DNA from: Liminaster sp017519885
Lineage (GTDB): Bacteria > Bacteroidota > Bacteroidia > Bacteroidales > UBA3663
Assembly: GCA_017519885.1 (NCBI GenBank)
Contig: JAFWRO010000003.1
Span: 8,554 to 72,553, forward strand
Direction of reading: 5' to 3'
DNA length: 64,000 bases
Part shown: positions 36,759 to 44,326 of the stretch, in pieces
Position numbering within the stretch: the first letter of the stretch is position 1
How the letters are laid out: each line of letters opens with the position of its first letter
The notes under the pieces: generated by a model
The model's input: only the letters and a program-made list of their open reading frames with translations
What the model was told of the DNA's origin: nothing
Databases searched by the model: none
Position numbers and translations under genes: made by a program

Positions 36759-36813
36759 GGATAGCATCTCCTTAACTATGTCAAATATGGAAGTTAAGGA
36801 GATGCTATCGCTT
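36759..36813. repeat. Palindromic repeat downstream of the ATPase gene
   Basis: Arms 36760-36777 and 36792-36809 are 18-nt perfect inverted repeats (GATAGCATCTCCTTAACT) with a 14-nt loop, ATGTCAAATATGGA. Arm core (TTAAGGA), the TATCGCTT edge and the loop resemble the copies at 34784-34910. Confidence 0.85.
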
Positions 36814-36977
36814 ACTCCCTTGAAATATTTCCGCTTTCGGAGGATCAATCGCTAGAGATATAGATTCAGAAATTAGTTGTGATTTTTCAATCGTAATCAA
36901 TTTAAGTAGGTCCCTTTTTCAAATGAAATTTAAAATATGACCACGCAAATAATTAGGTTGACCTGAAAGTCACTAGT

Positions 36978-38495
36978 TTAATGATGGAATTCTCCATCTT
37001 TCCACCAAGATTCAGGGATATGCTGATGCTCTGGCATCCAGTCGAGAGTAGGATCCACAGCTATTATGAGTGGTGCATTGCCGGGTTCCGGGAAATCAAT
37101 ACGATAGATGTGCTCATTTTGATTTTCCTCTATGACTTTTGTGCCGAAAGCATCTGTTAGTACGGCAGCACTGGATTTATCGGCCACGTTGATGCTTATG
37201 TTGTTTTCATCCTCATTCCATCCGGTAATTGTCTTCGGTGCTACATTAGGTTCCCACCCCATATCTGCACGAGTCAGCTCATCAAGTGTAGTATCGTGAT
37301 TAGTAGGGTCTGAGATCCAAGGGAAGGTATAGTCGCCAATCGTCACTTGAAATGGCAGAGTACCACACACATGGGAAATACGAGCTACCTGCTCACGCTT
37401 ATCAACGTCCTCTACTCGTACGATAGTCCCGTCCTCTGAAAGATGGGCTGAAAGATAATTCGTCTGTTCGACATCCACCACGATGTCATTGAAGTCAAAA
37501 TCGTAAGTATTGCCCAAATCTTCACACATATACCTCTTGTAATGATGTTCAATAAGGTCAGGAATCTCAGGATAGCCGACAATAAGAAGAACTAAATCAT
37601 TATAATCCCAATCGGTTTCACGGTTTGCAGATTCACAACCAATAATCATTACAAGGCTGCCTTCTATTTTAGTGAAGTTTTTCAGATTGCTTGGTATAGG
37701 ACATTTGAGCGAAAGCATCATGCCTTCATCTGAGCGCTGAGCTGTTCCTGTAGTGACGGCATTTGCCCCCTGGGTGATATCAAGGTACAGGAAGAACTCA
37801 CCACTGATTTTCGAATTATCGACAATCAAAGGGCGAGAAACCACTTTGGTTGCACTCATGGTATTGGAAATAGAATGTGTCCAAGTATTGTTATTATCAC
37901 GAATCCAAAAACCACTCCCTTTAGACCAAAGCTTATAGTCTTTCTTTGTATTGACATCAACAAGATGTAAGTCCCATATAGTATTTGCATGACCTTGATA
38001 TATCGGGATAATAGCAAACTGATTACCAGGTACTACTAATGTGAAAGGAGAGCCCTGATCAGTATTGTTTTGTCTCTCTACCAAGTGGCTTTTCATCCAA
38101 TTCAATGTCCCGTCTTCTACTACATACCAACCTGTATTATTCCAATTAGTACTATTGCTTACGCCAGAAGTGATATCTTTTGGCTGGGTAAATAGCTCTT
38201 TGGTCTCCTGCTCTGTTGCATAAGTAAATTCCTCGCCAGCATGTGTCGCTCGTGTGGCACAAGGCAATGACGCGAGATCGTACTTTTTGGTACGTGGCAT
38301 GGTTTTGGTAAGATCCCAAGTTTGATCAGCGGGAATCTCACCAAAAGTCTTCTCAAAATTCCTTGAGAACGCGGTCCTCTTGGTAACTTCTTCACCACTA
38401 GGATAGTATTCATAACATGAACAAAGCATAAAAAATCCCAAAAAAATACTTGAAAGGCCTTGGAATTTCAAAGTATAACAGCAATTAGTTTTCAT
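36978..38495 (-). CDS. LruC-domain lipoprotein
   Basis: The 505-residue exported protein starts with a lipoprotein signal (MKTNCCYTLKFQG...FFMLCSC). It contains two Asp-rich motifs typical of the LruC/DUF4842 group, DWDYNDLVLL and YDFDFNDIVVDV, which look like calcium-binding loops, followed by a beta-rich end. LruC proteins are known from Bacteroides and Leptospira surfaces; function is unclear. I chose the ATG at 38495 because it begins the lipoprotein signal and follows the promoter. Base composition is A/T-richer and codon use less biased than in housekeeping genes of the window, consistent with an accessory gene. Confidence 0.82.
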   Translation of the reverse strand: MKTNCCYTLKFQGLSSIFLGFFMLCSCYEYYPSGEEVTKRTAFSRNFEKTFGEIPADQTWDLTKTMPRTKKYDLASLPCATRATHAGEEFTYATEQETKELFTQPKDITSGVSNSTNWNNTGWYVVEDGTLNWMKSHLVERQNNTDQGSPFTLVVPGNQFAIIPIYQGHANTIWDLHLVDVNTKKDYKLWSKGSGFWIRDNNNTWTHSISNTMSATKVVSRPLIVDNSKISGEFFLYLDITQGANAVTTGTAQRSDEGMMLSLKCPIPSNLKNFTKIEGSLVMIIGCESANRETDWDYNDLVLLIVGYPEIPDLIEHHYKRYMCEDLGNTYDFDFNDIVVDVEQTNYLSAHLSEDGTIVRVEDVDKREQVARISHVCGTLPFQVTIGDYTFPWISDPTNHDTTLDELTRADMGWEPNVAPKTITGWNEDENNISINVADKSSAAVLTDAFGTKVIEENQNEHIYRIDFPEPGNAPLIIAVDPTLDWMPEHQHIPESWWKDGEFHH

Positions 38496-38595
38496 TGCAA
38501 TAATGACCAACACAAATTGGCAAATTGAATAATCCTGCATTTTGTTAACCATAAAATCGTTCGGAGCCATACGGAGATGACACCGAATGATGGGG

Positions 38596-38627
38596 CAAAT
38601 ATAAGATGTTTTGATGGAAACTCCAAA
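38596..38627 (-). promoter_or_regulatory. Bacteroidota promoter of the LruC lipoprotein gene
   Basis: On the minus strand TATATTTG (38596-38603) and TTTG (38624-38627) are separated by 20 nt, about 100 nt before the start codon. Confidence 0.75.
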
Positions 38628-38657
38628 TTTTGGAGCAAAAAAATGCAAATCTTTTCT

Positions 38658-39911
38658 TCAAATACTGTGTTTTGGCTTGAAAATGGCGCAGAAACACAGG
38701 CCTGCCATCAGCAAAAGCAGGGGAAGAGAGGGGGTGATGAGACGGAGCCATTCGCCTTGTGCGCCGACGATGGCTGTGAAGAGATTGCCGACGACGGCGA
38801 GCAGAAGTAGGGAAGGGGCCTCTCCCCGGCCCTCCCCTTTAGGGAGGGAGCTTGTACGGACGAAGAAGCGTCGAATAAGGAGGATGGAGAAGAGGAGAAG
38901 GAAGAGGTAGAGGGTGGCGAAGTTGAACACCAGCTTTGCCGCATTGACCAAGAGGTTGCGGGGCGATGTCAGAGGTGCGAAATGCGGGTCGGCGGCTTCG
39001 ACAAAACGGTGTAGGGCTTTCATGGCCCATTGGAGGGGCTGGTCGTGCTGCGAGGCGCGGATGGCATCGGCCACCACGGTGAGTCCATATTGCTCGATGG
39101 TGGGGAAGGGACAGTAGGAGATGGGTTCGGAACCGTCGTAATGCTCGATGAACGAGCGGAAGGCCGGGTCATCGCTGTATTCGGGACGCATCAGACCATC
39201 GTGGAAGGCCAGATAGGTGAAGTTGACGGTGCTGACGTTGGTGGGGGCAAAGAGCCCGAAGCGTGCTTCGTATCTGGCACAATAGCCGACCTCGAGCAGC
39301 GTGACGAGGGCGACACCCAGCAGCCCGAAGCGTGCCAGCCTTGCGCTGCGCCTCCAGAACATCAGCCAGCCTAGCAGACACACGGGGAGAAGATAGAGGA
39401 AGGCGGGCCGCAGGAACACGAGAAAAAGAAGCCAGAGGGTGGAGGCGAAGACACGCTTCAACGTGGGACGCTGATGAAACAGCACCAGCTGATGAAACAG
39501 GAAGACGGTGCCTGCAATGGCAAACGTCTCGGTGAGCATGCGGTTGGCCCACATTGTGGTGTAGGGCAGCAAGGCGTAGATGAGCGTCAGCCACCAGCCT
39601 GCGGCGGAAGATGAAAGGAGCAGCCGCGTCAGCTTGCGAAAGACCCAGACCGACAGCAGGAAGACGAAATGCTGCACGACGATGAGCAGCAGCTCGAAAC
39701 GGCTGCCCCCGACGGCCTCCAGGATGGCCAGGATGATGGGGTAGGTGGGTGTGCGCGTGAAGTCAACGAGTCCCAGCGCCAGGGAATCGTGCCAGGCGTT
39801 GAGGTATGACTGCGAGTCCTCGGCAAAGACCAGCCCCTGCGTGACGATGAGCCGCAGGGCATTGGCCAAAGCCAGCAGATAGAGGATCGTATCGTTGAGA
39901 CGGAGGCGCAT
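38658..39911 (-). CDS. Polytopic membrane protein, ArnT/GT39-like
   Basis: The 417-residue protein has about ten membrane helices and an early acidic loop (VFAEDSQSYLNAWHDSLALGLVDFTRTPTYPIILAI) like the catalytic loop of GT-C fold, lipid-linked-sugar-dependent glycosyltransferases. Acceptor and donor are unknown. A loop near residue 345 (RTSSLPKGEGRGEAPS) is encoded by a G/C-rich repeat, see 38806-38856. The gene, with the two upstream of it, is markedly richer in G+C than the neighbours; codons end mostly in C or G. It lies 14 nt after the oxidoreductase gene. Confidence 0.7.
   Translation of the reverse strand: MRLRLNDTILYLLALANALRLIVTQGLVFAEDSQSYLNAWHDSLALGLVDFTRTPTYPIILAILEAVGGSRFELLLIVVQHFVFLLSVWVFRKLTRLLLSSSAAGWWLTLIYALLPYTTMWANRMLTETFAIAGTVFLFHQLVLFHQRPTLKRVFASTLWLLFLVFLRPAFLYLLPVCLLGWLMFWRRSARLARFGLLGVALVTLLEVGYCARYEARFGLFAPTNVSTVNFTYLAFHDGLMRPEYSDDPAFRSFIEHYDGSEPISYCPFPTIEQYGLTVVADAIRASQHDQPLQWAMKALHRFVEAADPHFAPLTSPRNLLVNAAKLVFNFATLYLFLLLFSILLIRRFFVRTSSLPKGEGRGEAPSLLLLAVVGNLFTAIVGAQGEWLRLITPSLPLLLLMAGLCFCAIFKPKHSI
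38806..38856. repeat. G/C-rich palindromic repeat inside a coding region
   Basis: A run of alternating G- and C-blocks (CCTCTCCCCGGCCCTCCCC, then GGGAGGGAG) gives LPKGEGRGE in the reading frame. Similar C/G-run sequence is intergenic at 6728-6790. LPKGEGRGE-type peptides are a common sign of small palindromic repeats landing in genes. Confidence 0.55.
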
Positions 39912-39925
39912 GCGGTGGTCGGGGT

Positions 39926-41461
39926 TTAGGCGTTGACGTTCCAGACAGCTCGCTTGTCGGAGAGGTTGCCGCTGCGGATGCAGCCGACCGCCTCCATGGC
40001 TGTGAGCATGGAGTGGTCCATGTTGTTGTAGCGATGCTGCCCGTTTCGGCCGATGCAGAAGAGGTTCTCGATCTGGTCGAGGAAGGCGCGCACCACGCCG
40101 AGCTGCTGGTACGTGCCATAATAGGCAGGATAGGCTTTGCGAACCTTCTGCATGCAGGCATCGAGCACGGCACCGGGCTCGAGCAGACCGATCTGCACAA
40201 GCTCGTCGGTCGCCATGGCGATGAAGTCCTCACGGCTCATCTGCCAGAGTTCGTCCCCCTCGGAGCAGAAGTACTCCAGGCCGAGCCAGACGGTGTGCTC
40301 GTAGTCGCTGACAAGGTAGGGCGACCAGTTGTTGAAAATCTGCAGCCGTCCGAGCCTGACTCCCGGCTCCTGGATGTAGATCCACGTGTCGGGCACGCGC
40401 TGCCGGAAGGTCTTGAGCCGGGTCTGGTTACTGATCTTGAGCCGGTTGACACACAGCCCCACGGTGATGAAGTCGCGGAAGGGGAGTCCGGCTGCAATGC
40501 GTCGCACTTCGTCGGGCACTTCGATGCCATCGAGGGCGGCGATGAGCTCGGGGATGGGCATGGAGGAGAGGAAGTAGTCGCAGGGGCGGCGTTCTGCCGT
40601 GCCGTCGGCTTGGGTGACGGTGACCGAACGCACGCGACGACCTTCGACGTGGATGCGCGTGACGCTGGAGCCTGTGCTGAGCACGCCGCCGCCCAGGCGA
40701 ACCTTTTCGGCCACCGTCTCCCACAGCTGCCCCGGTCCGTATTTGGGATAAAAGAATTGCTCGATGAGCGAGGTCTCCACCTCGTCATCGTTTCGCTTGG
40801 CGCCGAACGCCTTGCGCAGCATGTCGCGGAGCACGGCAGTCACCGACAGGCCGCGTACGCGCTGGCTCCCCCAGTCGGCGCTCAGATGGGAGGGATGAAT
40901 GCCCCACACCTTGCTGGTGTAGGTTTTGAAGAACATCTCGTAGAGAGGTCGTCCGAAACGGTTGACGTAGAAGTTTTCGAGAGAGGTGGGCGGCAAGGGG
41001 CGTAGCTTGGCCCACAGATAACCCCAGGCTGCGCGGCAAAGACGCCCTGCACCCAGATTGCGAAGCAAGGGGCCGCTGATGGTGATGGGGTAGTCGAAGA
41101 AGCGATGGTCGAAGAGGATGCGGCTGACGCGTCGGCGCACCAGCATCACACCGTCCTCTCGCTCGGGATCGGGGCCAGTGAGGCTGAGCTGCTTGCCGTC
41201 AAGGCCGAGCAGGAGGTCGTCCTTCGACGGAGCGCCCTGCACGGGCAGCATGCGGCACCACCAGTCGATGATGCGCTGGTCGTGAGAGAAGAAACGATGC
41301 CCTCCGATGTCCATGCGGTTGCCATGATGGCCTACGGTGCGCGAGATGCCGCCTATGTCGGCCGATGCCTCATGCACTTCAGGGCGCACGCCGGTGTCTT
41401 GAAGCAGCTCGTAGGCAGCGGTGAGACCGGCAGGGCCGGCACCTGCTATGATGGCTGTCAT
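39926..41461 (-). CDS. FAD-dependent oxidoreductase, UDP-galactopyranose-mutase-like
   Basis: The 511-residue protein has an N-terminal dinucleotide fold (AIIAGAGPAGLTAAYELL) and the GG motif DIGGISRTV, as in amine oxidases and UDP-galactopyranose mutases. The segment NRMDIGGHRFFSHD also fits the mutase-like group, and the C-terminus has the FAD contact FCIGRNGQHRYNNMDHSM. These are annotated broadly as NAD(P)/FAD-dependent oxidoreductases near polysaccharide genes. The substrate is unknown; a sugar-nucleotide or polyprenyl-linked substrate is possible. ATG 41461 is preferred over an upstream in-frame TTG. G+C-rich like its neighbours. Confidence 0.82.
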   Translation of the reverse strand: MTAIIAGAGPAGLTAAYELLQDTGVRPEVHEASADIGGISRTVGHHGNRMDIGGHRFFSHDQRIIDWWCRMLPVQGAPSKDDLLLGLDGKQLSLTGPDPEREDGVMLVRRRVSRILFDHRFFDYPITISGPLLRNLGAGRLCRAAWGYLWAKLRPLPPTSLENFYVNRFGRPLYEMFFKTYTSKVWGIHPSHLSADWGSQRVRGLSVTAVLRDMLRKAFGAKRNDDEVETSLIEQFFYPKYGPGQLWETVAEKVRLGGGVLSTGSSVTRIHVEGRRVRSVTVTQADGTAERRPCDYFLSSMPIPELIAALDGIEVPDEVRRIAAGLPFRDFITVGLCVNRLKISNQTRLKTFRQRVPDTWIYIQEPGVRLGRLQIFNNWSPYLVSDYEHTVWLGLEYFCSEGDELWQMSREDFIAMATDELVQIGLLEPGAVLDACMQKVRKAYPAYYGTYQQLGVVRAFLDQIENLFCIGRNGQHRYNNMDHSMLTAMEAVGCIRSGNLSDKRAVWNVNA

Positions 41462-41463
41462 GG

Positions 41464-41510
41464 TCAATTAACAATTAACAATTAACAATTAATAATTTAC
41501 AATTAACAAT
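41464..41510. repeat. 7-bp iteron array (CAATTAA) at the PAP2 gene end
   Basis: Five to six units CAATTAA, partly degenerate, fill the gap between the PAP2 and oxidoreductase genes and encode the last residues of PAP2 (IVNCKLLIVNC). It is the complement of the array type at 27163-27219. Confidence 0.8.
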
Positions 41511-42224
41511 GAGGGCATAGAGGGCGAAGGCGAGGAGGGAGGCCCAGACAGCGAAGGCGATGGGAAGGGGGCTGGCCGAACCGGAGAGCGGAATGCGGAA
41601 ACGGCGGCAATAACGGGTGAAGCAGAAGTAGCCGAGCCAGCCGCAGAGGATGCCGAGCAGCGTGCCGCAGACGATGTCGCCCGGGTAATGCACACCGAGA
41701 TAGATGCGCGAATAGCAGTTGAGCACGGCATAGAGCATCATGGCAATGACGACAGCACGCCTGCGGAAAAGGCAGCTGACCCACACGGCCAGGCCGAAGC
41801 AGTTGGCAGCGTGCGACGACACGAAGCCGAAGGCTCCGCCGCGGTAGTCGTTGACGAAGTGAAGCAGGTCCATGATGGTGACCTCGTGCGAGGGACGGGG
41901 CCGCGCCACGAGCGGCTTGATGATGCCTGCGCTGATACGATCGGTGAAGGCGAAGACAAGGGCGGTGAAGACGAGCAGCGCCAGATACTTCATCAGGCGC
42001 AGGCGTTTCAGCTCAGCGGGTTGATGCACTGCCCCATCAGCTCCTTTCTCAGGCCAGACGGTGCTTTGCACATCGCGCCACATCACGAAGAGGATGACGA
42101 CGTAGAGGGGGATCCAGGTGGGAATCTTGCTTAAGGTGTACCAGAAGGCGTCGAGAAAGGCGCCTCCGTCGTAGTTGAGCCAAAGCATCAGCTCATGGTC
42201 AAAGGTATTGAGGGTTTCGATCAC
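41475..42224 (-). CDS. PAP2-family membrane phosphatase
   Basis: The 249-residue protein has about six helices and the three phosphatase motifs: KPLVARPRP, SSHAANCFG (usually PSGH; here the serine-histidine pair is kept) and SRIYLGVHYPGD. It probably removes phosphate from a lipid such as undecaprenyl pyrophosphate or a lipid A/polyprenyl phosphate sugar. The last eleven or so residues come from the 7-bp iteron array, so the original stop was probably lost when the array arrived. It is first of the three G+C-rich genes. Confidence 0.87.
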   Translation of the reverse strand: MIETLNTFDHELMLWLNYDGGAFLDAFWYTLSKIPTWIPLYVVILFVMWRDVQSTVWPEKGADGAVHQPAELKRLRLMKYLALLVFTALVFAFTDRISAGIIKPLVARPRPSHEVTIMDLLHFVNDYRGGAFGFVSSHAANCFGLAVWVSCLFRRRAVVIAMMLYAVLNCYSRIYLGVHYPGDIVCGTLLGILCGWLGYFCFTRYCRRFRIPLSGSASPLPIAFAVWASLLAFALYALIVNCKLLIVNC

Positions 42225-42282
42225 TGTTAAATCAACAATAATAAGTAATTATTCAGAATTAACTATACATATTTTTTTCAAC

Positions 42283-42380
42283 ACGAATTATCGCGAATTA
42301 TCATTAATTTCTCAGTATGTGTCTATATAAGATCCACCTTACATAATAAGAATTCATGTCAATTCATGATAATTCATGTT
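42283..42380. repeat. Inverted pair of 10-bp iteron arrays
   Basis: Left: two to three units like GAATTATCGC (42284-42310). Right: AATTCATGTC, AATTCATGAT, AATTCATGTT (42351-42380). The right units are the reverse complement of the left type, so the two arrays face each other around a 40-nt centre, as in the element at 33.7 kb. The rest of the 218-nt gap is A/T-rich without a gene. Confidence 0.65.
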
Positions 42381-42442
42381 AAGAAAAAAACACATATAAT
42401 TGTCGTTAATTCTGGCTACACATTCTTAACAGATAATAATTA

Positions 42443-43423
42443 TCATTTGTCAACTACCCAGGCGGTGTCGTAGATGTCGAATGGTTTATCAGCATCGTAA
42501 TACATGTCCTCGGCCAAGGGGATGGCAATCTTGTAGGAAGCGGGACTTCCTTTGCGGAATGTGAGCTTGTCGCTGCGCAACCAAGGGTTGAACTCCTTGA
42601 GCTGGAAAAAGTTGATGCCCTGTTTCTGGGCAAAGGCTGCCAGATCGGCGATGGAGGATTTGACTGTGACGGTGGTGGTGCGTATAGGACGATAAAGTTG
42701 ATCGCTATAAAGCACAAAACCATAGCGATAGGGGTCGCGGAACAGTTCCTTGTACGCCATGATTCGGAACATATAGCGCGAGGTCTCTTCTACAAGAAGC
42801 AGGTCCATCGGATCGCTGACTTTCTGTGAAGTGAGCTTGTTCTTGATTCCGGCCATGCCACCATTATAAGAGGCTGCAACAGTCATCCAGTCACCGAACT
42901 TGGCATAGGCATCCTTGAGGTAGCGACAGGCAGCGCGTGTGGCTTTTTCGGTGTTGTAGCGCTCATCGACTTCGTCGTTGACGATGAGGCCGTACTGGCG
43001 GGCAGTTTCAGGCATGAATTGCCAAAGGCCGCAGGCTCCAGCAGGACTCTTGGCTCGAGTCTGGAGGTTCGACTCGATGCAGCAGAGATAGATGAAGTCA
43101 GCAGGAACGCCTTCCTCCTCAAGAATAGGGACGAGGATGGGGAAGAAACGGTTGGCACGTTTCAGGGAGAGGATGGAGGAGTTGTGTGTATAGCAGACAT
43201 TGGTCAATTCGCGTTCATAACGCTCATGGAGGTCATAACGACTCAGGTCGTAGGTCTTCCCGAAAATTGTCTGCTGGTTTTCGAAACGAGGCGTCGCTGA
43301 GAACTGCTGCATGATGGGTAGCTCGGGCTTTTCCTTGCGGCTGCGTGATGCAGCGAGGAAAACAAGGGCGGCAGCGAGCAAGACAACTGACGAGAAAGCG
43401 TAGATAATGTGGGATTTGGTCAT
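42443..43423 (-). CDS. Lytic transglycosylase (GH23/SLT, MltD-like)
   Basis: The 326-residue protein has an N-terminal anchor helix (7-26) and a soluble-lytic-transglycosylase domain: LCCIESNLQTRAKSPAGACGLWQFMPETARQYGL with the catalytic glutamate in IESN, and AASYNGGMAGI. It would cleave peptidoglycan glycan strands, forming 1,6-anhydro ends, in the periplasm. A C-terminal region (about 250-326) resembles a LysM-like module of MltD. It starts just inside the 11-bp tandem array upstream. Confidence 0.9.
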   Translation of the reverse strand: MTKSHIIYAFSSVVLLAAALVFLAASRSRKEKPELPIMQQFSATPRFENQQTIFGKTYDLSRYDLHERYERELTNVCYTHNSSILSLKRANRFFPILVPILEEEGVPADFIYLCCIESNLQTRAKSPAGACGLWQFMPETARQYGLIVNDEVDERYNTEKATRAACRYLKDAYAKFGDWMTVAASYNGGMAGIKNKLTSQKVSDPMDLLLVEETSRYMFRIMAYKELFRDPYRYGFVLYSDQLYRPIRTTTVTVKSSIADLAAFAQKQGINFFQLKEFNPWLRSDKLTFRKGSPASYKIAIPLAEDMYYDADKPFDIYDTAWVVDK

Positions 43424-43440
43424 TATAGAGAGGTTAGAAG

Positions 43441-43510
43441 GGTAGTAAAAGGGTAGTAAAAGGGTAGTAAAAGGGTAGTAAAAGGGTAGTAAAAGGGTAG
43501 TAAAAGGGAC
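43441..43510. repeat. Six perfect 11-bp tandem repeats (GGGTAGTAAAA)
   Basis: Copies start at 43441, 43452, 43463, 43474, 43485 and 43496, then GGGACTATG closes the array. It lies in the 135-nt gap upstream of the lytic transglycosylase start. A degenerate relative on the other strand is at 51683-51736. Confidence 0.95.
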
Positions 43511-43558
43511 TATGCCTTAACCTTGAAGATTTCTGGCTGAGAAAATAATGCTTATTAG

Positions 43559-44314
43559 TTAATTGTGGCCTGAGTTCTTTGTCTTGAGCACGTTGATGGC
43601 ACCTTTCTTCGAATATTTCTGGTCATCGGTGCCCACGGCCTTGATGACATAATAGTATGCACCTGTGGGTACTGTGGAGCCATTGTGTTTGCCATCCCAT
43701 CCTTCCGACGGATCGGTTGTGTGGAAGAGTTCCTGGCCCCAGCGGTTATAGACCCACATCTCGAAGGTACGAAGCGACTGGTACTTCACCTTGAAGACCT
43801 GGTTGCTGCCCGATGGAGAATCGGGGGTGATGAGGTTTGGCACTTCGAGCAAGGAGGTGGAGATGGTAATCTCGTAGGGCTCTTCGGTGTCGTAGGTCAA
43901 CGTGTCGAAGGCTGATTCGTAGAAGTCGGCAGTAAACCTGACATAGAACGATCCCTGATCAGCGAATTCGTAATCTAGACGGGATGTGAGACTGTCGTAT
44001 TCGAGTGTGCGGAATTGGTCGATCAACATTTGGAATTTGCTGTCCTCGGCAATCTCCCATGCGAAATAGTCAGGCTTGCGAGACATCTCGACCTCGAAAT
44101 GCACCGTAAACGGACCGGGTCCCTTGAACGTGTGGCCGCTGACAACCACCGAATCGGCCTGGTTGTCGATATGCTGCATCTCATCGACGTAGGCGGTGTC
44201 GGAGAGGATATAGTCCTGAGCCGCCTGGTATCGGGTGAGATGATGGGTGCGGGCTGATGCCGGGACGAGGTTCAGAATGACTGCGAAGAGCAGGGAGAGG
44301 ATGAATTCTTTCAT
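43559..44314 (-). CDS. Secreted protein with gliding-motility-type C-terminal sorting domain
   Basis: The 251-residue protein has a signal peptide (MKEFILSLLFAVILNLVPASA), a middle beta domain (PKD-like, GPGPFTVHFEVEMS) and a C-terminal part typical of the gliding-motility-associated type B sorting domain: VPNLITPDSPSGSNQVFKV, MWVYNRWGQELFHT, WDGKHNGSTVPTGAYYYVIKA. Such domains mark cargo of the type IX secretion system. The protein is small, so it may itself be a surface structural protein. It starts 12 nt after tsaD. Confidence 0.83.
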   Translation of the reverse strand: MKEFILSLLFAVILNLVPASARTHHLTRYQAAQDYILSDTAYVDEMQHIDNQADSVVVSGHTFKGPGPFTVHFEVEMSRKPDYFAWEIAEDSKFQMLIDQFRTLEYDSLTSRLDYEFADQGSFYVRFTADFYESAFDTLTYDTEEPYEITISTSLLEVPNLITPDSPSGSNQVFKVKYQSLRTFEMWVYNRWGQELFHTTDPSEGWDGKHNGSTVPTGAYYYVIKAVGTDDQKYSKKGAINVLKTKNSGHN

Positions 44315-44326
44315 GAAGAGTTCGAT

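Larger units (their letters stand above)
36408..36977. other. Gene-free interval between the ATPase and LruC genes
   Basis: About 570 nt with no plausible gene. It holds a 10-bp stem AAGTGGTAGC/GCTACCACTT (36435-36444 with 36458-36467), a long terminator hairpin, an A/T-rich part and the palindrome at 36759-36813. Confidence 0.7.

Noticed and set aside
43441..43510. Possible CRISPR array
   Set aside because: Units are 11 bp, directly adjacent, without spacers, and no cas gene is present.
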